The notes under the pieces: model-generated
Told to the model about the DNA's origin: nothing
The model's input: only the letters and a program-made list of their open reading frames with translations
The model's database searches: none
Part shown: positions 48,231-58,680 of the stretch, piece after piece
Layout: every line of letters begins with the position of its first letter
How positions within the stretch are numbered: position 1 is the first letter of the stretch
Translations under genes and position numbers: made by a program
Origin: Progne subis subis
Taxonomy: Eukaryota > Chordata > Aves > Passeriformes > Hirundinidae
Direction of reading: 5' to 3'
Length of the DNA: 64,000 bases
Assembly (NCBI GenBank): GCA_022316685.1
Contig: JAKJHU010000136.1
Span: forward strand, 1,657,812-1,721,811

Positions 48231-48987
48231 CTTCGCCTTTGCCTTGCAGCTCCATGGCAGCCTTGGTGCAAAGCTCGTGGGCACAGAGCCCTGCCTGGCT
48301 CCCGTCATTGGCGATGGCCTCTTTCACCACAGTGTCAATGGACAAGCAAGCGCCGTCATAATAGCGACACAGGGCTGCCGCTATCTCTGTCTTCCCTGAG
48401 AGAGAGGAGAATTTCTTGGTGACACTTGCACATGAAGCATTACAGGGACAGGCCCTGGGAAAATCTCAAACAAGATTTCAAAGTTTAAAGGACAGTGGGA
48501 CTGCAAGTATCTCTCCAGGGGGTGCCAGGAGGGAGGCGGCTGGAGCGTGGCTACAAGCTCTGAATTCTAGAGCCAAGAGGATCATCTGCACCTCCTGTTC
48601 AGCTGAGGACTTTGCCTTAAGCACCACGGTCCTCCAGGATGTGTTTCTCCTGCTTGCCCCTCTCCCTGCAGCCCAGGGCTGCAGCTCACATACCTGCCCG
48701 GGGTGGCCCATGGACCACGACAACAATCCCTTTGTGCTGCTGTGCTTCATGCCTCTTGGAAGATGGGTCAATGCCCAGGTGACGCATGACAGCTCAAGAG
48801 ATAGGATTCCCAGTCACTTTCATCATGCGCTCAGGATACAATGGGACAGCCCTGTGATGTGCTGAAGTGCAAAACCAGGGGAGAAAGTCAGCCTCCTGCC
48901 TACCTTTGATCCTCATCATCCTCCCCGTCTCCTCAGATCCCCAGAAAGGAGACTTGGTGAAAGCAATAAGAGCTTGTTCTTTTGTGG
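48231..48987 (-). CDS. HYDIN: HYDIN-like: three exons of a P-loop (adenylate-kinase-like) domain
   Basis: Three minus-strand exons, 48987-48904 (84 bp), 48792-48694 (99 bp) and 48395-48231 (165 bp), each have AG acceptors and GT donors and are all phase 1, so they splice into one open frame. The first encodes KEQALIAFTKSPFWG. The second encodes VMRHLGID and VVVVHGPPRAG. The third begins GKT and continues YYDGACLSIDTVV. Together the second and third form a Walker A motif GPPRAGKT. This arrangement fits the nucleotide-kinase-like insert of HYDIN, the axonemal central-pair protein of motile cilia. The assignment is from memory of the family, so another P-loop protein is possible. Neighbouring HYDIN exons are not seen, which suggests a fragment. 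Confidence 0.6.
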
Positions 48988-49413
48988 CTAGGAAGGTGCA
49001 AATATAAAAGAGCCAGTGATATTAGACCTGGTCCTACTGGCTGAAGAACTCATGCAATCCTAGTCTTTGTGGCTAAGGGACACAAGGGAATATCCTGATT
49101 ATTTCCCCAGTCTATGGTAGGCAGATAGGAGCTTGCTTTGGCTACACTCAGGGTTGGCAGAGGATGCCACAGCCCTTCCCCCAAGAGTTCCTCCACCAAG
49201 CTGGGGAACAGGCAGCTGCTAAAAGCATGGGCTTTCCCTGGGGAACAAGGTGACTGAGTTCACAGTGTATGGGCTGGACTCCCTGCTGTGACCCCAGTCA
49301 AGACAGACACCACCAAACCCTCACTCTTTTTCTGACCTGGTGCTGCTTTGCCCATAGACTCAGCCTCAGCCAGAGCCTCTGCCATGGCCGCCGTGCTGGG
49401 GGGGTTTCTGCAC

Positions 49414-49546
49414 TGATGGGGTGGTTGATGTAGGGGGTGCCCTCAGGATCCTTCTGCCGCTGGTGCTTGTGTTTCCTGGCTGCGAAGTCCACCGCCTCCA
49501 GCAGCCGTGCCATCTCGGAGCCCACCCCTGCTGCCTCGGAGCCCAT
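49414..49546 (-). CDS. HDDC3: HDDC3 (MESH1) first coding exon
   Basis: The minus-strand ATG at 49546 opens a frame containing ARLLEAVDFAARKH and KDPEGTPYINHPI. This is the N-terminus of MESH1, the metazoan HD-domain hydrolase that removes pyrophosphate from ppGpp-type alarmones and acts on NADPH. The His in the first motif (AARKH) and the NHPI block are present. The exon is 133 bp and ends in phase 1 at A|GTGCAG, where the family normally has G before the intron. An 11-residue GSE-type repeat extends the N-terminus. The remaining exons, with the HD metal site, are not seen downstream; HYDIN-like exons come next instead. This is either a fragment or an interrupted gene. Confidence 0.75.
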
Positions 49547-49714
49547 CCCCGTCTCATCGGAGCCTGCGCCCGTTGCGACAAAAGCACCACAGGTGGAGGC
49601 AGGTCCCAACTCGGTGTATTGTGCGCTGGGCCCCAGCCCAACCCAGCCTCGCGGCAGATGGCACAACAGTGTCCCGTCAGGGCACACACCTCACGCCCGT
49701 CGCCCTCTGCCCAT

Positions 49715-50063
49715 CCTGGTGGCGGTGCCATGGCAGCAGTCCTCAGCACCCGCTGGTCCTGCTGCAGGCAGTGGCGCAGGCAGGGGCAGCCGTGGCTCCA
49801 CAGCACCCGGCGCACCACGTCAGTGCTGATGCCGAAGCCCTGGGCCAGGCACTCCAATGGCCATGCCTTGGGCAGCTCCTGCCACAGGAATCTGTGGGCA
49901 TGGGCACGGTCACCGGGGTGGTGGCTGGGGGGCCGCCCGGCCCCGTGCTCACTGCAGCTGCTCCATCGCCTGCCAGGTCAGGGAGGCATCAAGGGCTCTG
50001 CGCCCCACACCCAGCTCCCGCTGCAGCCTCTCCATCCGCAGCGCCGCCCACTGCCACAGTGCC
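49715..50063 (-). CDS. NGRN: Neugrin (NGRN) internal exon and part of last exon
   Basis: Exon 50063-49953 (acceptor CCCACAG, donor GCA|GTGAGC) ends TWQAMEQL. The next exon starts at 49891 (acceptor GCCCACAG) and encodes FLWQELPKAWPLECLAQGF, then GISTDVVRRVL and QQDQRVL. The phases agree across the intron. This helix-turn-helix-like core is typical of neugrin, a nuclear/mitochondrial protein involved in mitochondrial 16S rRNA processing. Past about 49715 no neugrin-like C-terminus is recognisable; the frame runs on to 49366 across HDDC3 exon 1 in another phase. The first exon is not visible, and ERV-C lies 80 bp upstream in the intron, in antisense orientation. The gene may be truncated. Confidence 0.7.
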
Positions 50064-50143
50064 CTGTGGGGAACACGCATGAGCACCCAAGCCGGCGTGG
50101 GCCCCGCCCGCGTGCTGAGCACTCCACACCTCTCTGTCTCCTC

Positions 50144-50753
50144 TGTTATAAACAAGTTCTATTCAAATAATCTATGTTTTAGTTACTTAATTGTTAAGTA
50201 ATTCCATTAAGATTGTTAATGCTAGTTCTGTTTAAAGAATTTGCCTTATTCCTGGTTAATAGTGATTATTCATCTTATTTACTTGTTTGTTAATTAAGAA
50301 TTCATCTTGTTACCTGTATCTCTGTTCCCATTCGTTGGATAGCGTCTGAATATGCAAATAAAAAGAACACTGGAATTCTGGAAATTACTCAAGAATGAAA
50401 GACTCTTAAAAGCAGAGAACCAAAGTAGAATCCAGGACTGAAGTCGCACTTTAGACTAGTACAAGGAGTACGGGGGTCTGCTGGAGCAGCTTTATTTAGT
50501 CGCCGTGACCTGAGAAGGAGTCCGCCATTGCTGGATGACCCCTGATCAACAAAGTGAAGAGGACTCTGCGACAAGGGGAAAAAGCCCGTGAGGGGGGGTG
50601 GGAGTCCCCAGCTTCGCTGTGAAGCGAAGCTGTGTGTACCTCCTCCTCCACGTTGCCAAGGGAGGAAGCAAGCTCTCCCCCAAGGCCAAGCTAGATAATA
50701 AAAACATTAAAAAGGAGCAAGTGTCTCTGGCTCTCTCTTTTTTTTCCATTACA
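50144..50753 (+). repeat. 5' LTR of ERV-C
   Basis: It runs TGTTATAAAC to CCATTACA. It has an octamer-like ATGCAAAT with AATAAAAAG near 50350 and a GATAATAAAAAC poly(A) signal near 50694, followed by a T-rich U5 end. Confidence 0.88.
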
Positions 50754-50758
50754 ATTTT

Positions 50759-50776
50759 TGGGGGACTCATCCACAG
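50759..50776 (+). promoter_or_regulatory. Primer-binding site of ERV-C, tRNA-Pro-like
   Basis: TGGGGGACTCATCC follows the LTR. It resembles the tRNA-Pro site of gammaretroviruses with one inserted A and one change. Confidence 0.5.
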
Positions 50777-52151
50777 GATCTGATCATACCTGAAGAAGGA
50801 CCGAAGACGGGACGGCCGCTCACCCTTCGGACCTCCGGGACAGCTGGCCAAGCGGGAGCAGTCTGCGACCAGCAATGACGAGGAACACCGGAGGGTAAGC
50901 ATTCTGGCAGCGGGTAAAGGAGATGTGCAAGTGGGAGTGTGAGTGAGGCAGGGGCCGGCAGCTCGGACCTCCAAAGTGAGTGTGGACCCCTCGGTACTGC
51001 GGTTTCGGATCCCCGCAAGGGGGCCAGCCAGGAAAAGGGGGAAGCGAAAGAAACTAGTGAGTGAGGCGTCTCCTTAGGGGCAGAAAGACCCCTCCTCTGG
51101 GCATGCAGGGGAAAACAGAGTGTGAGTGGCACGCATTAGGGGCAGAAAGACCCCCCCCTGGGCATGCAGGGGAAAACAGAGTGTGGGTGTCATGCATTAG
51201 GGGCAGGCCCCCCCCCATAAGGGCTAGAGTAGCCTAGGGGGTGTTAGAATCCCGGGAGGGGCGGGTAAACCATACCAGGGTTGATGGGGTGTCCCCAGAC
51301 ACTGTGGGTGCCGAGAGCTCATGAGAGTCCCTGCTTCCCAGGACTGAGCCAGACGCACCGGAGAGGGTGTGCTGCCGCGGTCTCAGGGAGGAGGCCGTAA
51401 ACCCATAGCCCGAGGACACCGGGGTGGGGAGTCAATGTAGAGGCAAGGCGGGCATCCTGCACACACACACTCATCCCTCTTGCCGAGGCTGCTTCACTGG
51501 GGAGAAGTAGTCAAGCCAGTCCTGGTGGAAGGCAAAGGGGTCGGGCCCTGCTGGGGTTGATCCTTGGAAACAAGGAAGGGATACCCCCCCAGGTAACCCG
51601 TGCAGAGTCTTGACCTCTTACCTCCGTTTCAAAAAGTGAAGAGGGGGACGGTACTAGTAGCAGGGCAGTCTAGTCCGGGGTTCGGACTGAAGGTGTCCGG
51701 CCCGGCGGGGGCTAAGGCGTGGGAAGGCCCTGAGGCCCGGAAGGGGACGCTAGTACTAGGGACCCTGTCGTGCGCCGCAAAGCGTGTCCAGAGTCTCAGG
51801 GGTGAGGCAAGGCGCGGGGGTACATAGGGGGTGAGGTCATTAGGACTCACCTCAAAGGGGTCAGAAGAGAGTCTGAGCCCCTGGTGTAAGTAAAGTGTGA
51901 GCGTCCAAGAAAGTGAAGAAGGTTGGAGAAAGTGAGTAGAAAGAGAGAGAGTTTGTTCCCTAAATGAAAGAAAAAGTGTAGAAAAGAGTAGAAAAGCATA
52001 AAGTTTAGGAGTTTTATGTTGAAGTGTTCAAGAATTAAGTCAAGAGATTTGAAGTAGAGTGAGAAAAGCTGAAGAATTTTTTTTGCTTAAAAACCTGTGT
52101 TGCCCGTCAGTAGAGGGCACCTTTGAAATTTTAATTTTCAGTCTAAAGAAA
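50777..52151 (+). other. ERV-C 5' leader with G-rich tandem repeats
   Basis: Untranslated leader, probably including the packaging signal. A 61-62-bp unit (TTAGGGGCAGAAAGACCCC, then GGGCATGCAGGGG) starts at 51074, 51136 and, truncated, 51197. No gene is seen in it. Confidence 0.65.
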
Positions 52152-54168
52152 ATGGGACAATGTTCTAGGAAGAAGAAGAAATCCCAAAAGGAAAATAACA
52201 AAGTAAAGAGTATTCCACCTGGTAGTCCCTTAGAACAACTTTTAGCTAAATGGGATTCTTTAGCGGCCACGACAGGACTAGATCAGGTTAAAATGGTGTT
52301 TTATTGCACAGAAGTCTGGCCAAAATTAAAATTACCAGGAGAGTGGCCATGGTTTGGAACACGTGATGAGTGGATGTGCTATCAGTTAAATCAGTACCTA
52401 AGAACTCAGGAAGATCCAGACGTAAATCAGTTAGCTTATGCTGCTTGTTGGCCAAAGAGAGCCACCAGTAAAGAGAATATAAAAGTCTGCAAATTAAAAG
52501 AAAAAGAAAAGTGTGAAAGAAAGGAAGAGAAAGAAGAAAGAAAAGAAACTAATCAAAGATGGGACCCTCTAGACCATTTACCCCCTCTAATTTACCCAGA
52601 GGTGCCCCAAGTCCCTCAAAATCCTGTCCCAGTTCCCCTACTAACTTCCCCGAGTCAAACTAAACCCCTTCAGAACCTTCTCTTCCTCTTCCCCCAGTGG
52701 TTCCATCATCACCCCTCCTTAACACCTCTCCTCCTCAATCCTTAATACCTTCTCCCCCTTCTCCCCCAACAGCCCCTTTGCCACCTCCTTCCAATACCTT
52801 CCTTCCTCAGTCGTTAATAGCCTCCTCCCTCCATCCCTTAACAACCCCAATTAAACCTTCCTCGAGCCTAAATCAAAGTCAAGGTTCTTTAGCCCCAGTT
52901 ATAAGCCCTTCAGTTTCCCAAAACACAACCTCTTCCCTAGCCCCCCTTCCTCCCACAGTACCATCCTCTGCTTCTCTTCCTACAGATTTTACTACTTCCC
53001 TATTACCTACAGCAAATCCCCTGCCACCCCCTAACTGGGAGTTAACCAAAACCCCTACAGACTCACGTGAGTCATCCCATCCTCCTGGAAACCCCCAGGA
53101 ATCCCTGACCCAGACAGTGTTACCAGTTAATAATGAGAGTGAGGGATCCTATTGTAACACCAGGTCAAAAGCCTTAAAGTCAGAGTTTTTCCCCTCAGGG
53201 AAGTGCCTATGGGAGGAGTGATTGGAGGAGTAGGATTTGTAAATGCCCCATTAACAGCCTCTGAGGTAAGAGGATTTAAGAAAGAGCTAGGAAATTTAGT
53301 TGAAGATCCCATAGGTATTGCCACACAGGTAGACCAATTCCTTGGACCCAATGTTTATACATGGGGAGAGTTAAATTCTATATTAACTATCTTGTTCTCC
53401 CCTGAGGAAATACAAATGATCAGAACAGCAAGTATCAGAATCTGGGAAAGGGAAAATAGGTTGGGGCCACCTGGGGATCGTAAATTACTGATAGCTGACC
53501 CAGGGTGGGACCCAAATCGAGAAGAGGAAAGACAAAATATGAGAGACTATAGGTCCTTGATAGTAAGAGGTATAAAAGAATCTGTCCCCAGAGGGAATAA
53601 TACTAAATTAGCTTTTGATGGGTCCCAAGAAAAAGATGAGACTCCTGCCACATGGCTAAATTGATTAAAAAGAAATTTTCAATTATATTCAAGCATAGAC
53701 CCTGATAGTCCTGAGGGACAAGTAATTCTTAAAGTGCAGTTTGTAACAAAGTCATGGCCAGATATGTGGAGAAAATCAGAAAAAATTGAAGATTGTCAGG
53801 AGAAAAGTATTAATGAATTATTAAAAGAAGCCTTAAGAGTTTACCTGTGGAGACAAGAAGAAAAAGCTAGAGCCAAGGCTCGCATTATGGTAGCTGTAGC
53901 AAGAGAAAGTACTGGAGTAGCAGAAAACCACAGAAACTCCTCTTTGAAATCTAGTGAGGAAGGACCAAGACCCTCATTTAAAGGACCAAAGTCACCCATA
54001 GTACCACCGTGGGTAAATCTAAAAAGAAGTAACCCAGGAGAGAATAGAACTTGTTATTACTGTGGTGAAATAGGGCATTTAAAAAGGGATTGTAAGAAAT
54101 TATCACTTGATGAAGCTATTGCAAGGGAGCAAGGTGCCCTGGAGAGGGTGCTGAAAGGGGAGGATTAG
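52152..54168 (+). pseudogene. gag: ERV-C gag (matrix, proline-rich, capsid, nucleocapsid), broken
   Basis: It starts at ATG 52152 with MGQCSRKKKK, a myristoylation and basic membrane signal. The matrix region is followed by a Lys/Glu-rich segment and a long Pro/Ser-rich region that changes frame near 52690 and again near 53190, where capsid starts (PLREVPMGG). Capsid has the GELNSILTILFSPEE region and ends in a TGA at 53662; the same frame resumes immediately (LKRNFQLYSSIDPDSPEG), so it is a point stop. The nucleocapsid has one zinc knuckle, CYYCGEIGHLKRDC (54052-54093). It ends at 54168. Two frameshifts and one stop make it non-functional. Confidence 0.88.
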
Positions 54169-54201
54169 GGGTGTCAGAGGCTCTATAAAATAGGGGACCC
54201 A

Positions 54202-54552
54202 ATGGAACAACAAGATGAGCCTCTAGTAAACTTTGATGTGGGGCCCCAAAGTGAAGAATATGAATTCTTAGTGGACACAGGAGCTGATAGGTCAAGTTTA
54301 AGGAAATTACCAACAGGGGTAACAATCGGGACAAAAACTAGTGAAGTGTTAGGGGCTGAAGGGAGGCCCTTTCGAGCATTAATAATTGAAGGAGTAGAGA
54401 TACAAGGGAACTCAAAGTATTGTGTAGCTGATTTTGTTTATTTACCACATACAGAAACTAATTTACTAGGCAGAGACTTACAAGTGCAGCTTGGGGTAGG
54501 AGTTATCCCAAAAGATGGAAAAATGGTTGTAAACTCAACTAAATTGGCTTAA
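54202..54552 (+). pseudogene. pro: ERV-C protease, cut at its C-terminal side
   Basis: A retropepsin with the active-site block EFLVDTGADRSSL (Asp at 54274), and NLLGRDL as the conserved C-terminal helix motif. The domain itself looks intact. The frame ends at a stop created just after the pol deletion joint near 54540-54545. A stop separates it from gag, as for readthrough gag-pol, though with extra intervening sequence. Confidence 0.85.
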
Positions 54553-55051
54553 ATGCTTACCCCTAGCATTACTACGAATCAGAACACAGCCACGAGCAGA
54601 TCTAGGAGTGTCACCATATGAAATGTTATTTGGGTGTCCCTTTTTGTTCTCTCCTTATAGTTCTAAAGACTACCTGGAAGGAGAGGAAATCACTAGAAAA
54701 TATCTAAAAACCATTGGACAAACCCTAGAAAATCTCAGAAAGAAAAGATATCTTCCTCAAACTTCCCCTTTGGATGTAAATGTATATAATATTAATCCTG
54801 GAGACTGGGTATTGATCAAAACGTGGACTAATACCCCGCTGACCCCGAAGTTTGAAGGTCCCTACCAAGTACTGTTAACAACTCACACAGCAGTGCGCAC
54901 TAAGGAAAAAGGATGGACCCACATCACCAGAGTTAAAGGGCCAGTACCCCCTCCTGGAGAGAACCTGAGTTCAGCACCCTCACCGGATGAAACCGAGTGG
55001 ACAGTAACACCACACCCGAAAGACTTGAAATTAACCTTTAAAAAGAAATAA
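54545..55051 (+). pseudogene. pol: ERV-C integrase C-terminal remnant
   Basis: Right after the joint the frame reads integrase: LPLALLRIRTQPR, then SPYEMLFGCPF, NPGDWVLIKTW and FEGPYQVLLTT with GWTHITRVK, the gammaretroviral C-terminal SH3-like domain. It ends with a basic tail at 55051. Everything from RT through the integrase core is missing, so one deletion removed most of pol. Confidence 0.88.
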
Positions 55052-55164
55052 GAAATAACAGAGACTGTGAAAACCTTCTTCAGTTGCCTCTCCCATAACC
55101 AATGGACTCAAAAAAAAAAGGAAGGGGGGGGGGGCCCACAATAAGGGTTAATTTATGTAAACCT

Positions 55165-55435
55165 ATGTCAGTTTTTATAATAGCAATTCAGATAAGTTTA
55201 AGTAATAGATATATTAGAAAAGTATAAGGGTTTTTTGTTAATTTTTAAAGATTGTTTAAGTTTTATAAGTAGCAATTTAAATAAGTTTAAGTAATAGATA
55301 TATTAAAAAGTGTAAGTTTTCTTATATGTAAATTTTAAAAGTTGTTTAAATTCTGTAAGTATCAATTTGAACAAGTTCAAGTAATAGATAAATTAAAAGA
55401 GTATAAGTTTTTTGTTAAGACAAAAAACAAGGTAA
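55165..55435 (+). repeat. AT-rich tandem repeat, ~90-bp unit, three copies, between pol and env
   Basis: AAGTTTAAGTAATAGAT-type anchors occur at 55193, 55283 and 55373, exactly 90 bp apart. A G-run (about 55123-55134) precedes the array. Confidence 0.8.
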
Positions 55436-55566
55436 ATCTCCTACAGAACATTCTCTAAAGGTAACTAAATTAATAGGGAAGGGAAGTGGAAGCATGTAAG
55501 TGGGTTCTTTAGGAGACCTCTCCACTCCAAGAGGCAAGGCCGGGTGGAGCAAGAGATCCAGGAAGG

Positions 55567-56368
55567 ATGGCCCATACCGGACTCTTGGGAGGGATCGTAC
55601 TGATGATGTTCATAAAGCACACCTATGAAACAAAAGCCTGTGCTGACTGCTACCATCCAGCGTACGATGGAGAGGATCTCAGATCCTTATTCAGGGTCCA
55701 TACTAACGTGAACCCAAACTGCTTTGACCACTCCCAGTTGAATACTTGCCAAGAGGATGGAAAAGTTTATTGGACCACAAAAAACACAGCTAGTTATGCA
55801 CAGCGCCTATTTGGGGAATGTCCTGTAGGAGATACTTGGTTATGCTTTGAAGCAGATCACAAAGGATTGAGAAATATAATAAAAGAAAAAGTGTTGACAA
55901 CAAAATTTGAAAAAAGCCTAGACATCCCATCAGGAAAAAACCTGTTCATTGACTTAGTAGAAAGAATCAGTCGAGAATTAAATGTAACCGAGTGTTGGAT
56001 ATGTGGAGGTACACAAATGTCCGAAATATGGCCCTGGGAGGGAATTAGTTTAAGTCCTCTAGAAATTCTAAAATGGAAACAAACTGAACAGAATACACAA
56101 AGTCTAAGAACAAGAGGAAGAGAGAAGTGGGATCTCAAATCTAAAATCATTGGGGAAGAATGTATCATGAGGACAGGAACCAGGTATCAAACCCGTGTAG
56201 GAAAATTAATGTGTAAAAGGTATATAATAGTGATAAACTCTAGTGCTAAATGGGTTCCCAAAGGGCCTAACAAGTATTGGTCAACTGAGAACACGGAAAA
56301 ATGTATCTATAATGAGAGGTGTGAATTATATGAATGTATTGACAAAGATATAAATCCTTTTTGGGGAA
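55567..56368 (+). pseudogene. env: ERV-C env, surface subunit (5' part)
   Basis: It opens with ATG 55567 and a hydrophobic signal-like segment (GLLGGIVLMMFI). A Cys-rich surface domain follows with NVTECWICGG, a CXXC motif (CWIC) as used for the SU-TM disulfide in gamma-type envelopes. The frame is open until the solo LTR inserted at 56369, which adds a stop within two codons. The next env codons continue at 57074. Confidence 0.85.
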
Positions 56369-57073
56369 TGTAGCCGTGCTCTGTCTCCGCACCGGGCGGA
56401 TGCCAGCCTCTGGCTGGCTCAGATCTGCACAGCAACCAGGATGTTCCCAGTTCGGATAGGCACGCAGGTTATCTTTACCTGCTGGCTCGGCTTCTCAGCA
56501 GCAGCTGGAATAAATAGTATCGTGACAGCAGCAGCAGTAGAAAAGGATGGCTCTCAGCTTAGCAGGTTAAAAGATGTCTATTCAGGCCTAACTGTGGTAG
56601 CACCACAGCTAGCCCAAAACCGCAGGCCAGAGAGAGGCCAGAGAGAGGCTAGAGAGAGTTTGAATCTCCCTCCCTTCATCTTATAAGCGGGGGAGGGATC
56701 AGGGGAGGTTACAACAACACAACGAATCAGGAGATTCAAGGGGCAACAAGGGGGTGTCCCCCTCCAAGCCTCTGACCAACCAGCTCCAGAGGAAAGGATT
56801 TCCCCCCAGGCAACCTGTCACCTGAAGCCCTCTCCGTCTGATTTCTCAGTCTTGGGAGGGGTCCCGAAGTGATAGGCAGGTTGTCCCAGAGCAAGGGGGG
56901 GGCAGAGAGGATGGTCCAGGTCAGGTGAGGGGTGGGAGGACGGACACAAAACACCTTATTATACAGAAAGCTAAAAAGGGGATGGACTGTTAAAAAACTG
57001 GGGTTACAGTGAACTGAACCATAACATAAAACTTCTTATAAAAACCTAATAAAACAATTCTCGCACCGCCACA
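56369..57073 (-). mobile_element. Solo LTR inside ERV-C env
   Basis: The 705-bp insert starts TGTAGCCGTGC and ends CGCCACA on the plus strand, with GGGAA on both sides (56364-56368, 57074-57078). Removing it restores the env frame. On the minus strand it starts TGTGGCGGTGC and has a CGCTTATAAGATG promoter-like element near 56685 that precedes a CT-rich R/U5-like end, so minus is favoured, though TATAAG is nearly palindromic. Confidence 0.88.
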
Positions 57074-58034
57074 GGGAATAAAAGAACTGTCTCAATTTTG
57101 GCAACATCCTTTTGAAACTAGGGAAGATTACTGGGAAGCTCCAAATCCCCTGTTCTGGATCTGTGGGGATACTGCTTATACAAAATTGCCTGGGGATTGG
57201 TCGGGAAGCTGTACAATAGGGATCATAAAGCCAGCTTTCTTCCTATTACCCAAGAGATTAGGAGCACACCTAGGAGTCCCAGTATATGACAATCTGGGAA
57301 AAGTCAAACGAAAGAAAAGAGATACTCTAACAATTGGTGGAGACCAAAAATGGAAAGGAAAAATATGGACCCCAGAAGAGATCATTAAAACCTATGGACC
57401 AGCTACATGGGCGTAGGACAGGTCCTGGGGGTATCGCACTCCAATCTACATGTTAAATAGAATCATTGGGCTCCAAGCTGTCCTAGAAATGGTATCTAAC
57501 CAAACAGCTCTCGCATTAGACCACATCAGCGACCAACTAACACAAACAAGAGCTGTAATATACCAAATACGTCTTCCTGGAGACTACCTTTTAGCAGATG
57601 AAGGAGGAATCTGTGGTAAATTTAATTCATCTGAATGTTGTTTAGAAATTGATGATAAAAGCACAGTAATTAAAAACATCTCAAAAGAAATCAGAAAGCT
57701 AGCCTATGTCCAAGAGTGGACTCCTCTAATGGACACCAACTGGTGGAAGAGTTTCTAGTCATTCAAAGGGGATTGGTGGAAGAAAGCTGGGTTTATGATA
57801 ATTTGCTCAATCAACGGGTTAATGTTTTTACCCTGTCTAATCCCATATCTAATTTGAACAATTACCTCCACAGTCCAAGCCAGTATCCAGATCCCTAAAG
57901 CAACCAGTCAAAAACAGACCAAAATGATGGTAATAGAGAGTCAAGAACCCGAACATGAGGATGCCAAAGAAATATATGAAAAGTTCCAAAAATGTAGAAA
58001 AATTTATTTTCAAGAAGAGGAGGTAACAAATTGA
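57074..58034 (+). pseudogene. env: ERV-C env, end of SU and TM subunit
   Basis: Env resumes in frame after the LTR. There is a second FWICG motif, then a basic furin-type site KRKKR and TM. TM has a TAG near 57415, a heptad region ([16 protein letters not shown]), an immunosuppressive-type segment ending YLLADEGGI and the disulfide motif [10 protein letters not shown], which has seven residues between the first Cys and the Cys pair. Further stops (TAG at 57756, TGA near 57852) fall in the membrane-proximal and anchor regions. The tail ends at 58034. Dead gene, domain order intact. Confidence 0.85.
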
Positions 58035-58053
58035 TGCGAGCTAAAGCTCAATC

Positions 58054-58073
58054 AAAGAAATAGAGGAGGGAGT
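58054..58073 (+). promoter_or_regulatory. Polypurine tract of ERV-C
   Basis: AAAGAAATAGAGGAGGGAGT lies directly before the 3' LTR. Confidence 0.65.
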
Positions 58074-58680
58074 TGTTATAAACAAGTTCTATTCAAATAA
58101 TCTATGTTTTCGTTACTTAATTGTTAAGTAATTCCATTAAGATTGTTAACACTATTTCTGTTTAAAGAATTTGCCTTATTCCAGTTTTAATATTGATTAA
58201 TCACCATATTTACTTGTTTGTTAATTAAGAATTCACCTTATTACCTGTGTCTCTGCTCCCATTCATTGGATAACATGGTCTGACTATGCAAATAAAAAGA
58301 ACACTGGAATTCTGGGAACAACCCAAGAAGAAGAGACTCTGAAAAGCAGGGAACCAAAGTAGAATCCAGGAATGAAGCCGCACTTTAGACTAGTGCAAGG
58401 GGTACAGGGGGTCCGCTGGAGCAGCTTGATTTAGTCGCCGTGACCTGAGAAGGAGTCCCCCATCGCTGGATGACCCCTGATCAGCGAAAGGAAACGGACT
58501 CCCCAGCAAGAGGAAAAAGCCCGCAAGGGGTGTGGGAGTCCCCAGCTTTGCTGTGAAGGAAATCTGTGTGTACCTCCTCCTCCGCGTTGCCAAGGGAGCA
58601 AGCAAGAACCCCCAGAGCGAAGCTTGATAATAAAGAAACATACAAAACAGAAAGTCTCTAACCCTCTATATTTTTTTCCA
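58074..58680 (+). repeat. 3' LTR of ERV-C
   Basis: It matches 50144-50753 with many substitutions. Its last bases (after TTTTTTTCCA) do not include the TTACA end of the 5' LTR, so the right end appears trimmed or mutated. Confidence 0.85.

Larger units (their letters stand above)
50144..58680 (+). mobile_element. ERV-C: gammaretrovirus-like provirus with most of pol deleted
   Basis: LTRs at 50144-50753 and 58074-58680 flank a leader, gag, protease, a short integrase remnant and env in plus orientation. A Pro-tRNA-like primer site and a polypurine tract are in place. Gag has frameshifts and a stop, RT, RNase H and most of integrase are gone, and env is split by a solo LTR. The LTR pair is visibly more diverged than that of ERV-B. 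No clear 4-5-bp target duplication is seen. It sits antisense beside NGRN exons on the left and against satellite DNA on the right. Confidence 0.9.
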
